64,000 nt of DNA, taken from NCBI RefSeq assembly GCF_002080415.1, contig NZ_CP020474.1:3547501-3611500 (forward strand), given 5' to 3'. The position numbers were made by a program, and so were the translations under genes. Below are positions 36,073-43,777 of the stretch, in pieces. Source of the DNA: Roseovarius mucosus. GTDB lineage: Bacteria; Pseudomonadota; Alphaproteobacteria; Rhodobacterales; Rhodobacteraceae. The notes beneath the pieces are model-generated. The model was not told the origin of the DNA, made no database searches, and saw only the letters and a program-made list of their open reading frames with translations. Position 1 is the stretch's first letter, and each line of letters opens with the position of its first letter.

Positions 36073-37281
36073 TCAGGCGGCGCGGGCGGGTGCAACGCGC
36101 ACCTGCATTGTGGGGGTGGAGGCGCGGAAATGTTCCTGAGCGGCGGCGATGCCACAGCCCGGTTCGATCACAGCCCCGGCATCTCGCAGCGCCATTTCAG
36201 CCGCCGATATGGCACCGCAGAGCATCACCGGGTTGAGCGAACCCAAGTGACCGATGCGAAAGGCGCGACCGGCCAGTTTGGCAAGGCCAGAGCCAAGCGA
36301 GGTCTGATACTTGTGATAGGCGGTGGCGATCACGTCGCGGGCATCGACGCCCTCGGGGGCATAGATGGCCGACACGGTATCGGAATGCCATTCCGGACCA
36401 TGCGCCACGAGGCGGCAACCCTGCCATTCGGCAATCGCGGCACGTACGCCCGAAGCGAGGCGGTGGTGACGGTCCCAGACGCTTTCCATTCCTACCGCCA
36501 GCAGCATATCGAGCGAGCAGCGCAATCCGCGCAGGAGTTGGGTGGCGGGGGTGTAGGGGAAATAGCCGGTGTCGTTCAGCTTGATCATATCGGCAAAGCT
36601 GAAGTAGCAGCGGGGCATTTTTGCGTGCTCATGGGCGGCGAGCGCCTTGTCGCTGACGCCCAAGAGACCAAGACCGGCGGGCAGCATGAAGCCTTTTTGC
36701 GAGCCTGCGACGGCGAGGTCGACGCCCCAATCCTCCATCTCGAATTCAATCGAGCCGATCGAGCTGACGCCATCGACAAAGAGAAGTGCGGGGTGGTTGG
36801 CCGCATCCATCGCGGCGCGAATGGCGGCGATGTTGGAGGTGACGCCGGTGGCTGTCTCGTTATGGGTGGCAAAGACCGCCTTGATCTTGTGCTCTTTATC
36901 GGCGGTCAGTTTGGCGGCGTAATCCTCGACCGGCACGCCCTTGCCCCAATCCACCTCGCAGAGGTCCACGTCGAGGCCCAAACGCTCGGCCATATCAACC
37001 CAAAGCATTGAGAACTGGCCAAACCGTGACATGAGCACGCGGTCGCCGGTGTTGAGCGTGTTGGAAATCGCGGCCTCCCAAGCGCCGGTGCCGGAGGTCG
37101 GGTAGACAAACACGCGGCCATGGGTCAGGCGGAACACCTTTTTCAGGTCCGACAGCAGCGGCAGGATGAAATCGCCGAAATCCGGCGCGCGCATATCCTC
37201 CATCGGGATATTCATCGCGCGGCGCACCTCCTCGGGTACATTGGTGGGTCCGGGAATGAAAAGATGCGAATGGCCGTTCAT
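36073..37281 (-). CDS. sga: serine--glyoxylate aminotransferase
   Basis: A 402-residue class V aminotransferase starting at MNGHSHLFIPGPTNVP (37281), with AGGAGGA seven bases upstream. The PLP lysine lies in VAGSQKGFMLPAGL and the cofactor Asp in LLFVDGVSSIGS. It makes hydroxypyruvate and glycine from serine and glyoxylate, which feeds the serine cycle. It heads the operon sga-mcl-mtkA-mtkB, so one transcript returns malyl-CoA-derived glyoxylate to glycine. A divergent LuxR-type regulator gene begins 218 bases away. Confidence 0.9.
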   Translation of the reverse strand: MNGHSHLFIPGPTNVPEEVRRAMNIPMEDMRAPDFGDFILPLLSDLKKVFRLTHGRVFVYPTSGTGAWEAAISNTLNTGDRVLMSRFGQFSMLWVDMAERLGLDVDLCEVDWGKGVPVEDYAAKLTADKEHKIKAVFATHNETATGVTSNIAAIRAAMDAANHPALLFVDGVSSIGSIEFEMEDWGVDLAVAGSQKGFMLPAGLGLLGVSDKALAAHEHAKMPRCYFSFADMIKLNDTGYFPYTPATQLLRGLRCSLDMLLAVGMESVWDRHHRLASGVRAAIAEWQGCRLVAHGPEWHSDTVSAIYAPEGVDARDVIATAYHKYQTSLGSGLAKLAGRAFRIGHLGSLNPVMLCGAISAAEMALRDAGAVIEPGCGIAAAQEHFRASTPTMQVRVAPARAA

Positions 37282-37385
37282 GATTGTCCTCCTCTTGGCT
37301 TGGCCCTTTATGCGGGGCGGTGGCGCATGCCGTAATGCCCGCGCGCATGGAAAAACGCGGCCATACGGGGGGCTGATTGCCCCGG

Positions 37386-37406
37386 CGGGTAGGGGTGCCC
37401 TACCCG
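37386..37406. promoter_or_regulatory. perfect nine-base inverted repeat between sga and the LuxR-type regulator
   Basis: CGGGTAGGG-GTG-CCCTACCCG is a perfect palindrome with a three-base centre, about 105 bases upstream of the sga ATG and 94 upstream of the regulator start. It lies in the shared 218-base control region and is the best candidate operator there. Its symmetry suits a dimeric LuxR/NarL-type DNA-binding domain. Confidence 0.6.
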
Positions 37407-37499
37407 ATGGGGGCGCGGCGGTATGCCGTTGCATTCTGAAAAATCGTTTGATTTCAGGACGTTCCTTGGTCTTGTATAGCGGGGCCGGAGGAGGAGACT

Positions 37500-38150
37500 G
37501 TGCGAGATATGATTGACGCGACCGTTCAGGACGCTGCATTGGAGCTGCCCGAGGTGATCGTGGCGGACCGGCAGGCGATTGTCTGTCAGGGCCTGGGATC
37601 ATTGGTGGCGCAGATCGCGGCGGTGCGACTTGGCCCCTTTGCCACCGATCTGGCCAGCCTGCGCAAGGCGCTGGGTGAGCGGCCGGGGCGGGTGGTGCTG
37701 GTGCTGGGGGTTCGGTTGGCGGATGCGGATCTGGGCCGGGTGTTGGACATGCTGCGGCGGGATCATCCGCGCGTGATGGTGGTGGTGGTTGCCGAGGAGG
37801 CGGAGTTTGCCTTTATCCGCACGGCGGTGAAGGCGGGGGCGCATTCGGTTTGTATGATGGGGCAGGTTCTGAGCAGTCTGCCGCGGGTGTTGGGCCATCT
37901 GGTTGAAGGCCACAGCATCCTGCCCGCCGAGATTCTCAAACGGTTGATGGGCGAGCAAGGCGATAGCCTGACCCGGCGCGAGCATGAGATATTGGGGCTG
38001 TTGGTGGATGGGTTGACCAATTTCCAGATTTCAGCGCGGCTGGGCCTGTCGGAGAATACGGTCAAATATTACCTCAAGGCGATTTACCAGAAACTGGACG
38101 TGAATTCGCGGGGCGGGGCCATCGCGAAATATGTGGCGGGGACGTATTGA
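37500..38150 (+). CDS. LuxR/NarL-type regulator with degenerate receiver
   Basis: A 216-residue protein starting at GTG after GGAGGAGGAG. The C-terminal GerE helix-turn-helix ([15 protein letters not shown] to [19 protein letters not shown]) is intact. The N-terminal receiver-like domain keeps the fold pattern but lacks phosphorylation residues: one Asp instead of an acidic pair (VADRQ), Gly70 where the phospho-acceptor Asp should stand ([11 protein letters not shown]), and Met in place of the conserved Lys near residue 119. It is probably regulated by something other than phosphorylation. It is divergent from the serine-cycle operon and likely controls it. Confidence 0.82.
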   Translation: MRDMIDATVQDAALELPEVIVADRQAIVCQGLGSLVAQIAAVRLGPFATDLASLRKALGERPGRVVLVLGVRLADADLGRVLDMLRRDHPRVMVVVVAEEAEFAFIRTAVKAGAHSVCMMGQVLSSLPRVLGHLVEGHSILPAEILKRLMGEQGDSLTRREHEILGLLVDGLTNFQISARLGLSENTVKYYLKAIYQKLDVNSRGGAIAKYVAGTY

Positions 38151-38284
38151 AGGGGGCTATCGCTGATGTTCACGCCGATGGCGTGCCACGCGGTGCCTGT
38201 CCGCCGGGAGGGCGCTGAAACAGGAGTGGATGGCACTTTATGACTGCCGAATACTTCCGCGCCATCAAGAAACTGCGACGCCGC

Positions 38285-38317
38285 AAAAGCGCCCGCCCGA
38301 GGGGGCGGACGGGCGCT
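38285..38317 (-). terminator. terminator of the peptide-binding-protein gene
   Basis: On the minus strand an eight-base stem AGCGCCCG/CGGGCGCT with inner complementary GC is followed by TTTTGCGG. It lies about 70 bases past the stop codon at 38385. On the plus strand it has no T run. The region 38151-38384 shows no convincing gene. Confidence 0.65.
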
Positions 38318-38384
38318 GCGCGGCGGCGCTACGCGCCTTGATTCCGCGCGGGTTGAGTGCTGCGAATGACCGAGAAAATCCCCC

Positions 38385-39869
38385 TCAATCCACCACCGTC
38401 ACCAGATGCCAGCGCAGCGCATCGTTGGGCACCGGATCGAAATGGGTCACGCGGTTGGAGAGCACCACGAGTTGCGTGACGTGAAAGGGGATGATCGTGC
38501 CGGAATTCATCGCCAGATATTCCTGCGCCTCGATATAGAGCGCGCGGCGGCGTTTGAAATCAAGCTCGGCGCGGGCGGTTTCGAGCAGTTGGTCGAATTT
38601 GGAATTCTTATAGAAAGTCTCGTTCCATTTGGCGGTGGAGTGAAACGCCTCATTCAGGGCTTGATCGGCGGGGCGTTCGCCCCAAGAGGTGCTGAACGCG
38701 TCCTTTTTCATCCAGACATTTGACCAATAGCCATCGGCGGCGGCGTTGATCAGGTTGACGCGGATGCCCGCGCGCGCGGCCTGTTCCTGAAACGCGACAC
38801 CGATCACCGGCCAGCTGGGATCAAGGGCAGAGACATGCACATCGACATCGACCCCATCGGGATAGCCTGCCTCGGCGAGCAATTGGCGCGCACGCTCGGG
38901 GTTGGCGGGGCACTCCATCTCGGCGCGGTATTGGTCATTGGGGGCCACGGGCGTGTCGCAGGAAATCACCCCGCCGCCATCCAGCGCCAGTTGCAGCATC
39001 TCGTCGCGGTCGACGGTCAGGTGCAGCGCCTCGCGCACGCGGGGGTCATCAAAGGGTGGCACATCGGTGCGAAAGGCCAGACCCATCCAGTTGCCGGTGG
39101 GGATCTCTAGGAGTTGGTAGCGCAGCGATTTATCAAGCGCGCGGCGCATCATGGGGGCGATGCCGCGCTCCATGTCGAGCTGTCCGCCGAGGAACGCCTG
39201 AAGCCGGGCTTGGGCATCGGGCACACCGATCACCTCGATTCGGGCGAGGGCGGGGGGGCCTTCCCAATAGTCCTCATTGGCGACCAGCGTGGTGATGCCG
39301 TCTGGGTCGAATTTCTCGACCTTGAATGGTCCGGTGCCAATTCCGGAATGGTGAATGGTATCGCCCGAGCCTTCTGGGATGATCCGCAGGCGGGGGTCCA
39401 TCAATTGCAGCGGCAGATCGGCAAAGGGCGCGTCAAGGCGCAGTTCCACGCTGAGCGGCCCGGTGGTGGCAATGTGGGTGATCATCTTGACGGCGGCGCG
39501 GGCGGGGCTGCCGAAATCGGGGTCAATCACCCGCTTGATCGAATAGACCACATCGCCCGCATCCAGCGCGCTGCCATCGTGAAAGCGCACACCGTCGCGA
39601 ATCTGAAAGCTCCAGACGGTGCCATCTGAATTGGGGGTCCAAGAGGTGGCGAGATCGGGTGCGGGCTTGCCGCCGGGACCGGGGCGCACAAGGCGGCTCT
39701 GGATTTTCTCGATGATCTGGAGCACGCGGCCCTGCGAGGCGGGATCAAGGCTCGAATGGGCGCCGAAGCCCACGTTATGCGCATGGCGGAACGTGCCCGA
39801 GGGGGCGGCGCCTGCCGGCGTGGCAAGCAGCAGGCACAGGATCGACAATAGGATGGGCCGCATCGACAT
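38385..39869 (-). CDS. ABC transporter substrate-binding protein, family 5 (oligopeptide/nickel type)
   Basis: A 494-residue exported protein with a clear signal peptide (LLSILCLLLATPAGAA). Typical SBP_bac_5 text follows: DLATSWTPNSDGTVWSFQIR, FHDGSALDAGDVVYSIKRV, and a late TVDRDEMLQLALDGG. Such proteins deliver peptides, heme, nickel chelates or other ligands to Dpp/Opp-type permeases. No permease or ATPase gene is adjacent, so it is an orphan binding protein that must borrow a transporter, or its partners are elsewhere. A hairpin terminator follows at 38285-38317. Confidence 0.87.
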   Translation of the reverse strand: MSMRPILLSILCLLLATPAGAAPSGTFRHAHNVGFGAHSSLDPASQGRVLQIIEKIQSRLVRPGPGGKPAPDLATSWTPNSDGTVWSFQIRDGVRFHDGSALDAGDVVYSIKRVIDPDFGSPARAAVKMITHIATTGPLSVELRLDAPFADLPLQLMDPRLRIIPEGSGDTIHHSGIGTGPFKVEKFDPDGITTLVANEDYWEGPPALARIEVIGVPDAQARLQAFLGGQLDMERGIAPMMRRALDKSLRYQLLEIPTGNWMGLAFRTDVPPFDDPRVREALHLTVDRDEMLQLALDGGGVISCDTPVAPNDQYRAEMECPANPERARQLLAEAGYPDGVDVDVHVSALDPSWPVIGVAFQEQAARAGIRVNLINAAADGYWSNVWMKKDAFSTSWGERPADQALNEAFHSTAKWNETFYKNSKFDQLLETARAELDFKRRRALYIEAQEYLAMNSGTIIPFHVTQLVVLSNRVTHFDPVPNDALRWHLVTVVD

Positions 39870-39999
39870 CTCCCCGGGCTATTGGGGCAGAGTGTGCCAA
39901 GGCGGCGCGGGGAAATCAAACTATTCGGGATGCTGCGGAGATCACGATTTGGGCGTGGGGGATGGGCATAGGAAAGTTGAAATTTCCGCCAGCCAGCGC

Positions 40000-40028
40000 T
40001 TGACGGGCGCGCAGCCCCGTCATAGAAG
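40000..40028 (+). promoter_or_regulatory. promoter of the first tRNA-Asp
   Basis: TTGACG (40000-40005), a 17-base spacer and TAGAAG (40023-40028). The first 13 bases, TTGACGGGCGCGC, are identical to those of the second tRNA-Asp promoter. Confidence 0.7.
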
Positions 40029-40066
40029 CGCCACACGTCGGGGGTTCGCCCCTGATCGTGCTGCGG

Positions 40067-40143
40067 GCGGTTGTAGCTCAGTTGGTTAGAGTACCGGCCT
40101 GTCACGCCGGGGGTCGCGGGTTCGAGCCCCGTCAACCGCGCCA
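40067..40143 (+). tRNA. tRNA-Asp (GTC), copy 1
   Basis: A 77-base tRNA with encoded CCA. The acceptor stem is GCGGTTG/CAACCGC, the anticodon stem-loop CCGGC-CTGTCAC-GCCGG gives anticodon GTC, and the T arm is CGGG-TTCGAGC-CCCG. It is identical base for base to the copy at 40283-40359. Confidence 0.96.
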
Positions 40144-40159
40144 CCGCAGCCCTCAAAGG

Positions 40160-40182
40160 CCCCCGCCCCGGCGGGGGTTTTT
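40160..40182 (+). terminator. rho-independent terminator between the two tRNA-Asp genes
   Basis: CCCCCGC and GCGGGGG form a seven-base stem with a four-base loop, followed by TTTTT. Together with the separate promoter of copy 2 it makes the two tRNA genes independent transcription units. Confidence 0.85.
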
Positions 40183-40242
40183 GCGTTTGGGGGCTGGGTC
40201 TGAGGGCCTATCTGCCAATGCTTTCGATTCACGATTTTGGGA

Positions 40243-40271
40243 TTGACGGGCGCGCGGGGGGCGCTTATGCA
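40243..40271 (+). promoter_or_regulatory. promoter of the second tRNA-Asp
   Basis: TTGACG (40243-40248), a 17-base spacer and TATGCA (40266-40271), ending 11 bases before the mature tRNA. It resembles the promoter of copy 1. Confidence 0.72.
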
Positions 40272-40282
40272 GCCTCCCACGC

Positions 40283-40359
40283 GCGGTTGTAGCTCAGTTG
40301 GTTAGAGTACCGGCCTGTCACGCCGGGGGTCGCGGGTTCGAGCCCCGTCAACCGCGCCA
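40283..40359 (+). tRNA. tRNA-Asp (GTC), copy 2
   Basis: A 77-base tRNA with encoded CCA, identical to the copy at 40067-40143, with anticodon GTC in the loop CTGTCAC. The spacer between copies (40144-40282) differs from the sequence upstream of copy 1 except for the -35 region. Confidence 0.96.
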
Positions 40360-40396
40360 CTTTCCCCTTTATGCCTGACAGACCAGCCTTGGCGGA

Positions 40397-41455
40397 TCAC
40401 TCTGCCGCGGCGATGGTTTGCTCGGCGAATTGCGGTATCACCTTGTCGATGAAGAGTTGCAGCGAGCGTTTCTGGCGATCCATATCGAGGCCCATGGACG
40501 CGTAGTAGATGAAGGCATCGACGCCCAAAGCCTCGTATTGGCGGACTTTATCGGCCACGGTCTCGGGGCTGCCGAAGGCGAGGTTTTCCTCGAGCATGGC
40601 GGGATCGGTGCGGGCGTTGCCCTCGAGTTCCGCGAGGGGGACGGGATCGGGGAAGCCGTTGACCACTTCGCCGCGTTTCATCATCAGGTTGCCGAATTGG
40701 CCCAGAACGCGGCGCAGGGCTGCCAAGGCGGCCTGCCGGTCGTCCTCGGTTTCATAGACCGCCGTGTGGCGCATGAGCGCCCAACGCCCGTCATAGCGCC
40801 CGCCGTTCTTGGCGATCGCGGCGTCGAGCCGGGCGCGGTAATTCTCGGCCTCGGAAAAGGGCATGGTGAGCGGCCAGCTCATGATGTCGCAGCCATGTTC
40901 CACCGCATAATCAAAGGTGATGGGGGCGCGGGCGGCGACCCAGATCGGCACCTCGGATTGCACCGGCTTGGGGCAGGAGGTGGCGGTGGGGAATTGCCAG
41001 TATTCGCCGTCATGGGCGTAATCGCCCGCCCAGAGGTTTTGCACCACGGGCAGCGATTCCTGCATATAGCGCCAGCTGTCGGGCTGCGCGAGCCCCGGCA
41101 TCATACGGTCGAATTCGCGCTGATAGGCACCCGAGCCGATGCCGAATTCAAGCCGCCCGTCGCTGAGCAAATCCAGCATCGCGGCCTCGCCAGCCAGCCG
41201 GATGGGGTGCCAATAGGCGGCGTTGACCACGCCCACGCCCAAGCGGATGCGGCTGGTGTGTTCGCCCCACCATGTCAGGATCTGAAAGGGGTTGGGGGCG
41301 ATGGTCATCTCAAGCGCGTGATGCTCTGCCGCCCAAGCGATTTCAAAGCCGCCTGCCTCGGCCATTTGGACCATTTCGAGGGTGTGGTCGCGCAGGGCCT
41401 TCATGTCGGCGCTGGGATCGAGCCGTTCGAGATTGATTGCGAGGTGGAATTTCAT
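40397..41455 (-). CDS. LLM-class (luciferase-like) flavin-dependent monooxygenase
   Basis: A 352-residue TIM-barrel flavin enzyme of the bacterial luciferase family: AEAGGFEIAWAAEHHAL near residue 40, RIRLGVGVVNAAYWHPIRLAGEAAMLD-type core (shown here in part), and LSDGRLEFGIGSGAYQREF, the family signature. These enzymes use reduced FMN supplied by a separate reductase to oxygenate a substrate such as an amine, sulfide, sulfonate or aldehyde. Its operon also encodes a flavin reductase and an aldehyde dehydrogenase, which suggests an oxidative cleavage that releases an aldehyde. The substrate is unknown. Confidence 0.85.
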   Translation of the reverse strand: MKFHLAINLERLDPSADMKALRDHTLEMVQMAEAGGFEIAWAAEHHALEMTIAPNPFQILTWWGEHTSRIRLGVGVVNAAYWHPIRLAGEAAMLDLLSDGRLEFGIGSGAYQREFDRMMPGLAQPDSWRYMQESLPVVQNLWAGDYAHDGEYWQFPTATSCPKPVQSEVPIWVAARAPITFDYAVEHGCDIMSWPLTMPFSEAENYRARLDAAIAKNGGRYDGRWALMRHTAVYETEDDRQAALAALRRVLGQFGNLMMKRGEVVNGFPDPVPLAELEGNARTDPAMLEENLAFGSPETVADKVRQYEALGVDAFIYYASMGLDMDRQKRSLQLFIDKVIPQFAEQTIAAAE

Positions 41456-41470
41456 GCCGGTCTCCTGTGA

Positions 41471-42943
41471 TCAGCGCATTTGAAAGGGGTTGGCCATGGG
41501 ATCGTCGGACATATTCATCCAGACGGTTTTGGGCCGTGTGTAATCGTAAAGCGCCTGAAAGCCGCTTTCGCGGCCATAGCCGCTGGATTTCGTGCCGCCG
41601 AATTCGGCGATGGGGCTGATGGCGCGGTAGGTGTTGACCCAGACGATACCGGCGCGCACGGCGCGCGACATTCGCAGGGCGCGGGCGTTGTCGCGGGTAA
41701 AGATGCCTGCGGCAAGGCCATGCTCGGAGCCGTTGGCGAGGGTCAGCGCCTCGGCCTCGGTTTTGAAGCGAAGGACCGAGAGGACTGGGCCGAAAAGCTC
41801 GGTATCGACGATGCGCAGGTCGGGGGAGGGGCAATCAAGAATGGTGGGTTCAAAGAACATCTCGCCCGCCGCAGACCGTTTGCCGCCGCAGATCAGGCGC
41901 GCGCCTTGGGTCTGGGCATGGGCCACCTCGCGCTCGATATGATCCAGTTGCGCGCGGGTGCAGAGAGGGCCCATTTGCGTGGCCTCGTCCATCGGATCGC
42001 CGATGCGGATGCGGCTGGCGATGGCGCTGAGGCGGGTGAGGAAATCGTCGGCGATATCGGCGTGCACAAGCAGGCGCGAGCCTGCGACGCAGCTTTGACC
42101 CGAAGCGCCAAAAATGCCCGCGACAGCGCCGTTCACGGCACTTTCGATATCGGCATCGTCAAAGACGACAAAGGGGGATTTGCCGCCCAATTCAAGGCTG
42201 ACTTGTGCGAAATTCTGGGTGGAGTTCGTGAGCACATGGCGCGCCGCGTTCGGGCCGCCGGTAAAGCTGATCCTTGCCACAAGCGGATGCGAGGTGAGCA
42301 CGCGACCGCAGGGATCGCCGTGGCCGGTGACGATATTGACCACGCCGTCGGGGATGCCTGCCTGTGCAATGAGCCGCCCGAATTCGAGAATCACGGCAGG
42401 GGCGTGTTCCGAGGTTTTGAGCACGAGCGTGTTGCCTGCGGCCAAGGCGGGGCCGAGTTTGACCGCCGTGAGGAACAGCTGGGAGTTCCACGGTACGATG
42501 GCGGCCACCACGCCCAAAGGTTCGCGGTGGGTGAAGACGAACATATCCGGCTTGTCGATGGGGAGGGTTTCGCCGGTGATCTTATCGGCGGCCCCGGCGT
42601 AGAACTGCAGGAATTCGGCGATATATTTGGCCTGCCAGCGGGTTTCCTTGAACATCTTGCCGGAATCGCGGGTCTCAATCTCGCCCAAGGGTTCGCTGTG
42701 TTCGGCCAGAAGATCGCCCAAGCGGCGCAGGCATTGGCCGCGTTGGGTGGGGGTCATGCGCGACCATGGGCCGTCATAGCAGGCGCGATGCGCGGCCTCG
42801 ACGGCGCGGATCACGTCGGCCTCGGTCGCCTCGGGGGCGGTGGCCCAGATTTCACCGGTGGCGGGGTTGAAGCTCTCGAACCGTCCACCGTCCGAGGCAT
42901 CGACCCATGCGCCGTCGATCAGCATTTGGTACTCAGTGGTCAT
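41471..42943 (-). CDS. NAD(P)-dependent aldehyde dehydrogenase
   Basis: A 490-residue aldehyde dehydrogenase started at MTTEYQMLIDGAWVDAS (42943); an upstream in-frame extension has no family match. The catalytic Glu is in SLELGGKSPFVVF and the catalytic Cys in FGASGQSCVAGSR. The cofactor segment VPWNSQLFLTAVKLGPALAAGN is family-typical, close to betaine/semialdehyde-type dehydrogenases. It lies between the flavin reductase (11 bases upstream) and the LLM monooxygenase (16 bases downstream), so it probably oxidises the aldehyde formed by that oxygenase. Confidence 0.9.
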   Translation of the reverse strand: MTTEYQMLIDGAWVDASDGGRFESFNPATGEIWATAPEATEADVIRAVEAAHRACYDGPWSRMTPTQRGQCLRRLGDLLAEHSEPLGEIETRDSGKMFKETRWQAKYIAEFLQFYAGAADKITGETLPIDKPDMFVFTHREPLGVVAAIVPWNSQLFLTAVKLGPALAAGNTLVLKTSEHAPAVILEFGRLIAQAGIPDGVVNIVTGHGDPCGRVLTSHPLVARISFTGGPNAARHVLTNSTQNFAQVSLELGGKSPFVVFDDADIESAVNGAVAGIFGASGQSCVAGSRLLVHADIADDFLTRLSAIASRIRIGDPMDEATQMGPLCTRAQLDHIEREVAHAQTQGARLICGGKRSAAGEMFFEPTILDCPSPDLRIVDTELFGPVLSVLRFKTEAEALTLANGSEHGLAAGIFTRDNARALRMSRAVRAGIVWVNTYRAISPIAEFGGTKSSGYGRESGFQALYDYTRPKTVWMNMSDDPMANPFQMR

Positions 42944-42953
42944 TCTTTGCCTC

Positions 42954-43481
42954 TTATTCTGCGGCACAGCGGGCGGCATCCTTGGGCACGACCCGGTGAT
43001 AGCCACCGTCGCGCCATGCCAGTGGCGCGGTACCTGCGTCAAACACGCTGGTGACATGGCCTATCACGATGAGATGGCTGCCCGATGGCACGCTCTGCGC
43101 CATGTCGCAGGCAAAGCCTGTGGCCCCTTCGATCAGGGGGGCGGTGCCCGGCGTGCCGTAGCAGTCGATGCCGGAAAAGCGGTCGGTGATCCAGCCGTCG
43201 TGCCGCCCGGCGAAGCGGTCGGCGATGTCAGTGCTGCCTTCGGGCAGGATATTGACGCAGAAGCGGCCATTGGCGGCCACTGCCTGTGCGATGCGGCTTT
43301 GCCCGTGCAGGCAGACAAGGACCGAGGGCGGATCGGCGGAAACCGAGGCAAAGGCGCTGACCGTGGCCCCGAACCGGCCCATCGGCCCATCGGTTGTGAC
43401 AACTGTCACCGAGGCTGCGACCTGACGCATGGCGCTGACAAAGCTGGCTCTGTCCACGGGGGCGGGGCTGGGGTGTTGCAT
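42954..43481 (-). CDS. flavin reductase family protein (FMN-binding split barrel)
   Basis: A 175-residue protein of the HpaC/flavin-reductase family: MRQVAASVTVVTTDGP at the N-terminus, GATVSAFASVSADPPSVLVCL (flavin-binding strand pair) and FCVNILPEGS. It reduces FMN or FAD with NAD(P)H and passes it to a partner monooxygenase. It is the first gene of the operon with the aldehyde dehydrogenase and the LLM monooxygenase, making a two-component flavin oxygenase system. Its control region (43482-43777) is shared with the divergent pckA gene. Confidence 0.87.
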   Translation of the reverse strand: MQHPSPAPVDRASFVSAMRQVAASVTVVTTDGPMGRFGATVSAFASVSADPPSVLVCLHGQSRIAQAVAANGRFCVNILPEGSTDIADRFAGRHDGWITDRFSGIDCYGTPGTAPLIEGATGFACDMAQSVPSGSHLIVIGHVTSVFDAGTAPLAWRDGGYHRVVPKDAARCAAE

Positions 43482-43550
43482 GGGATGTCCTTGGGTCTGG
43501 CGGGTGGTTTTGAAGGGCAGGTACAGGCTGACATGAAAGGTGAATTTTTG

Positions 43551-43565
43551 AAAACGAATTGTTTT
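43551..43565. promoter_or_regulatory. inverted repeat in the flavin reductase/pckA divergent region
   Basis: AAAAC-GAATT-GTTTT is a perfect five-base inverted repeat with a palindromic AATT near its centre. A second imperfect repeat TTCG-N7-CGAA follows at 43576-43590. Both lie 70-110 bases upstream of the flavin reductase start and are candidate operators. The remaining part of 43482-43777 holds no gene. Confidence 0.4.
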
Positions 43566-43777
43566 GCTGTATATGTTCGAATAATCCGAATTGATGCTCT
43601 GTGCAGGGCGTTTGCACCTGCAGCATTGCGGATTCCTGCCAAGTGATTGCGCTAACTTGGAAAAACGGGCTTGTTTGCGGGTTGCGAATCCGTATGAGGC
43701 TGGACTAGCTGACAGGAATGCGCCGCCGCAGCGGTGTCGGACAGGGTAGGGCGCCCACGCCCAAAAGGGAGAAAGAC

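Noticed and set aside
38240..38341. Small Arg/Lys-rich ORF of 33 residues after the LuxR-type regulator
   Set aside because: Its second half is the GC hairpin assigned as terminator, and the ATG is not well placed relative to the AGGAG upstream.
41480..43054. Very long open frame opposite the aldehyde dehydrogenase gene
   Set aside because: It mirrors a well-conserved enzyme in GC-rich DNA, where antisense frames stay open by codon bias; its translation is Gly/Ala/His-rich with no family match.
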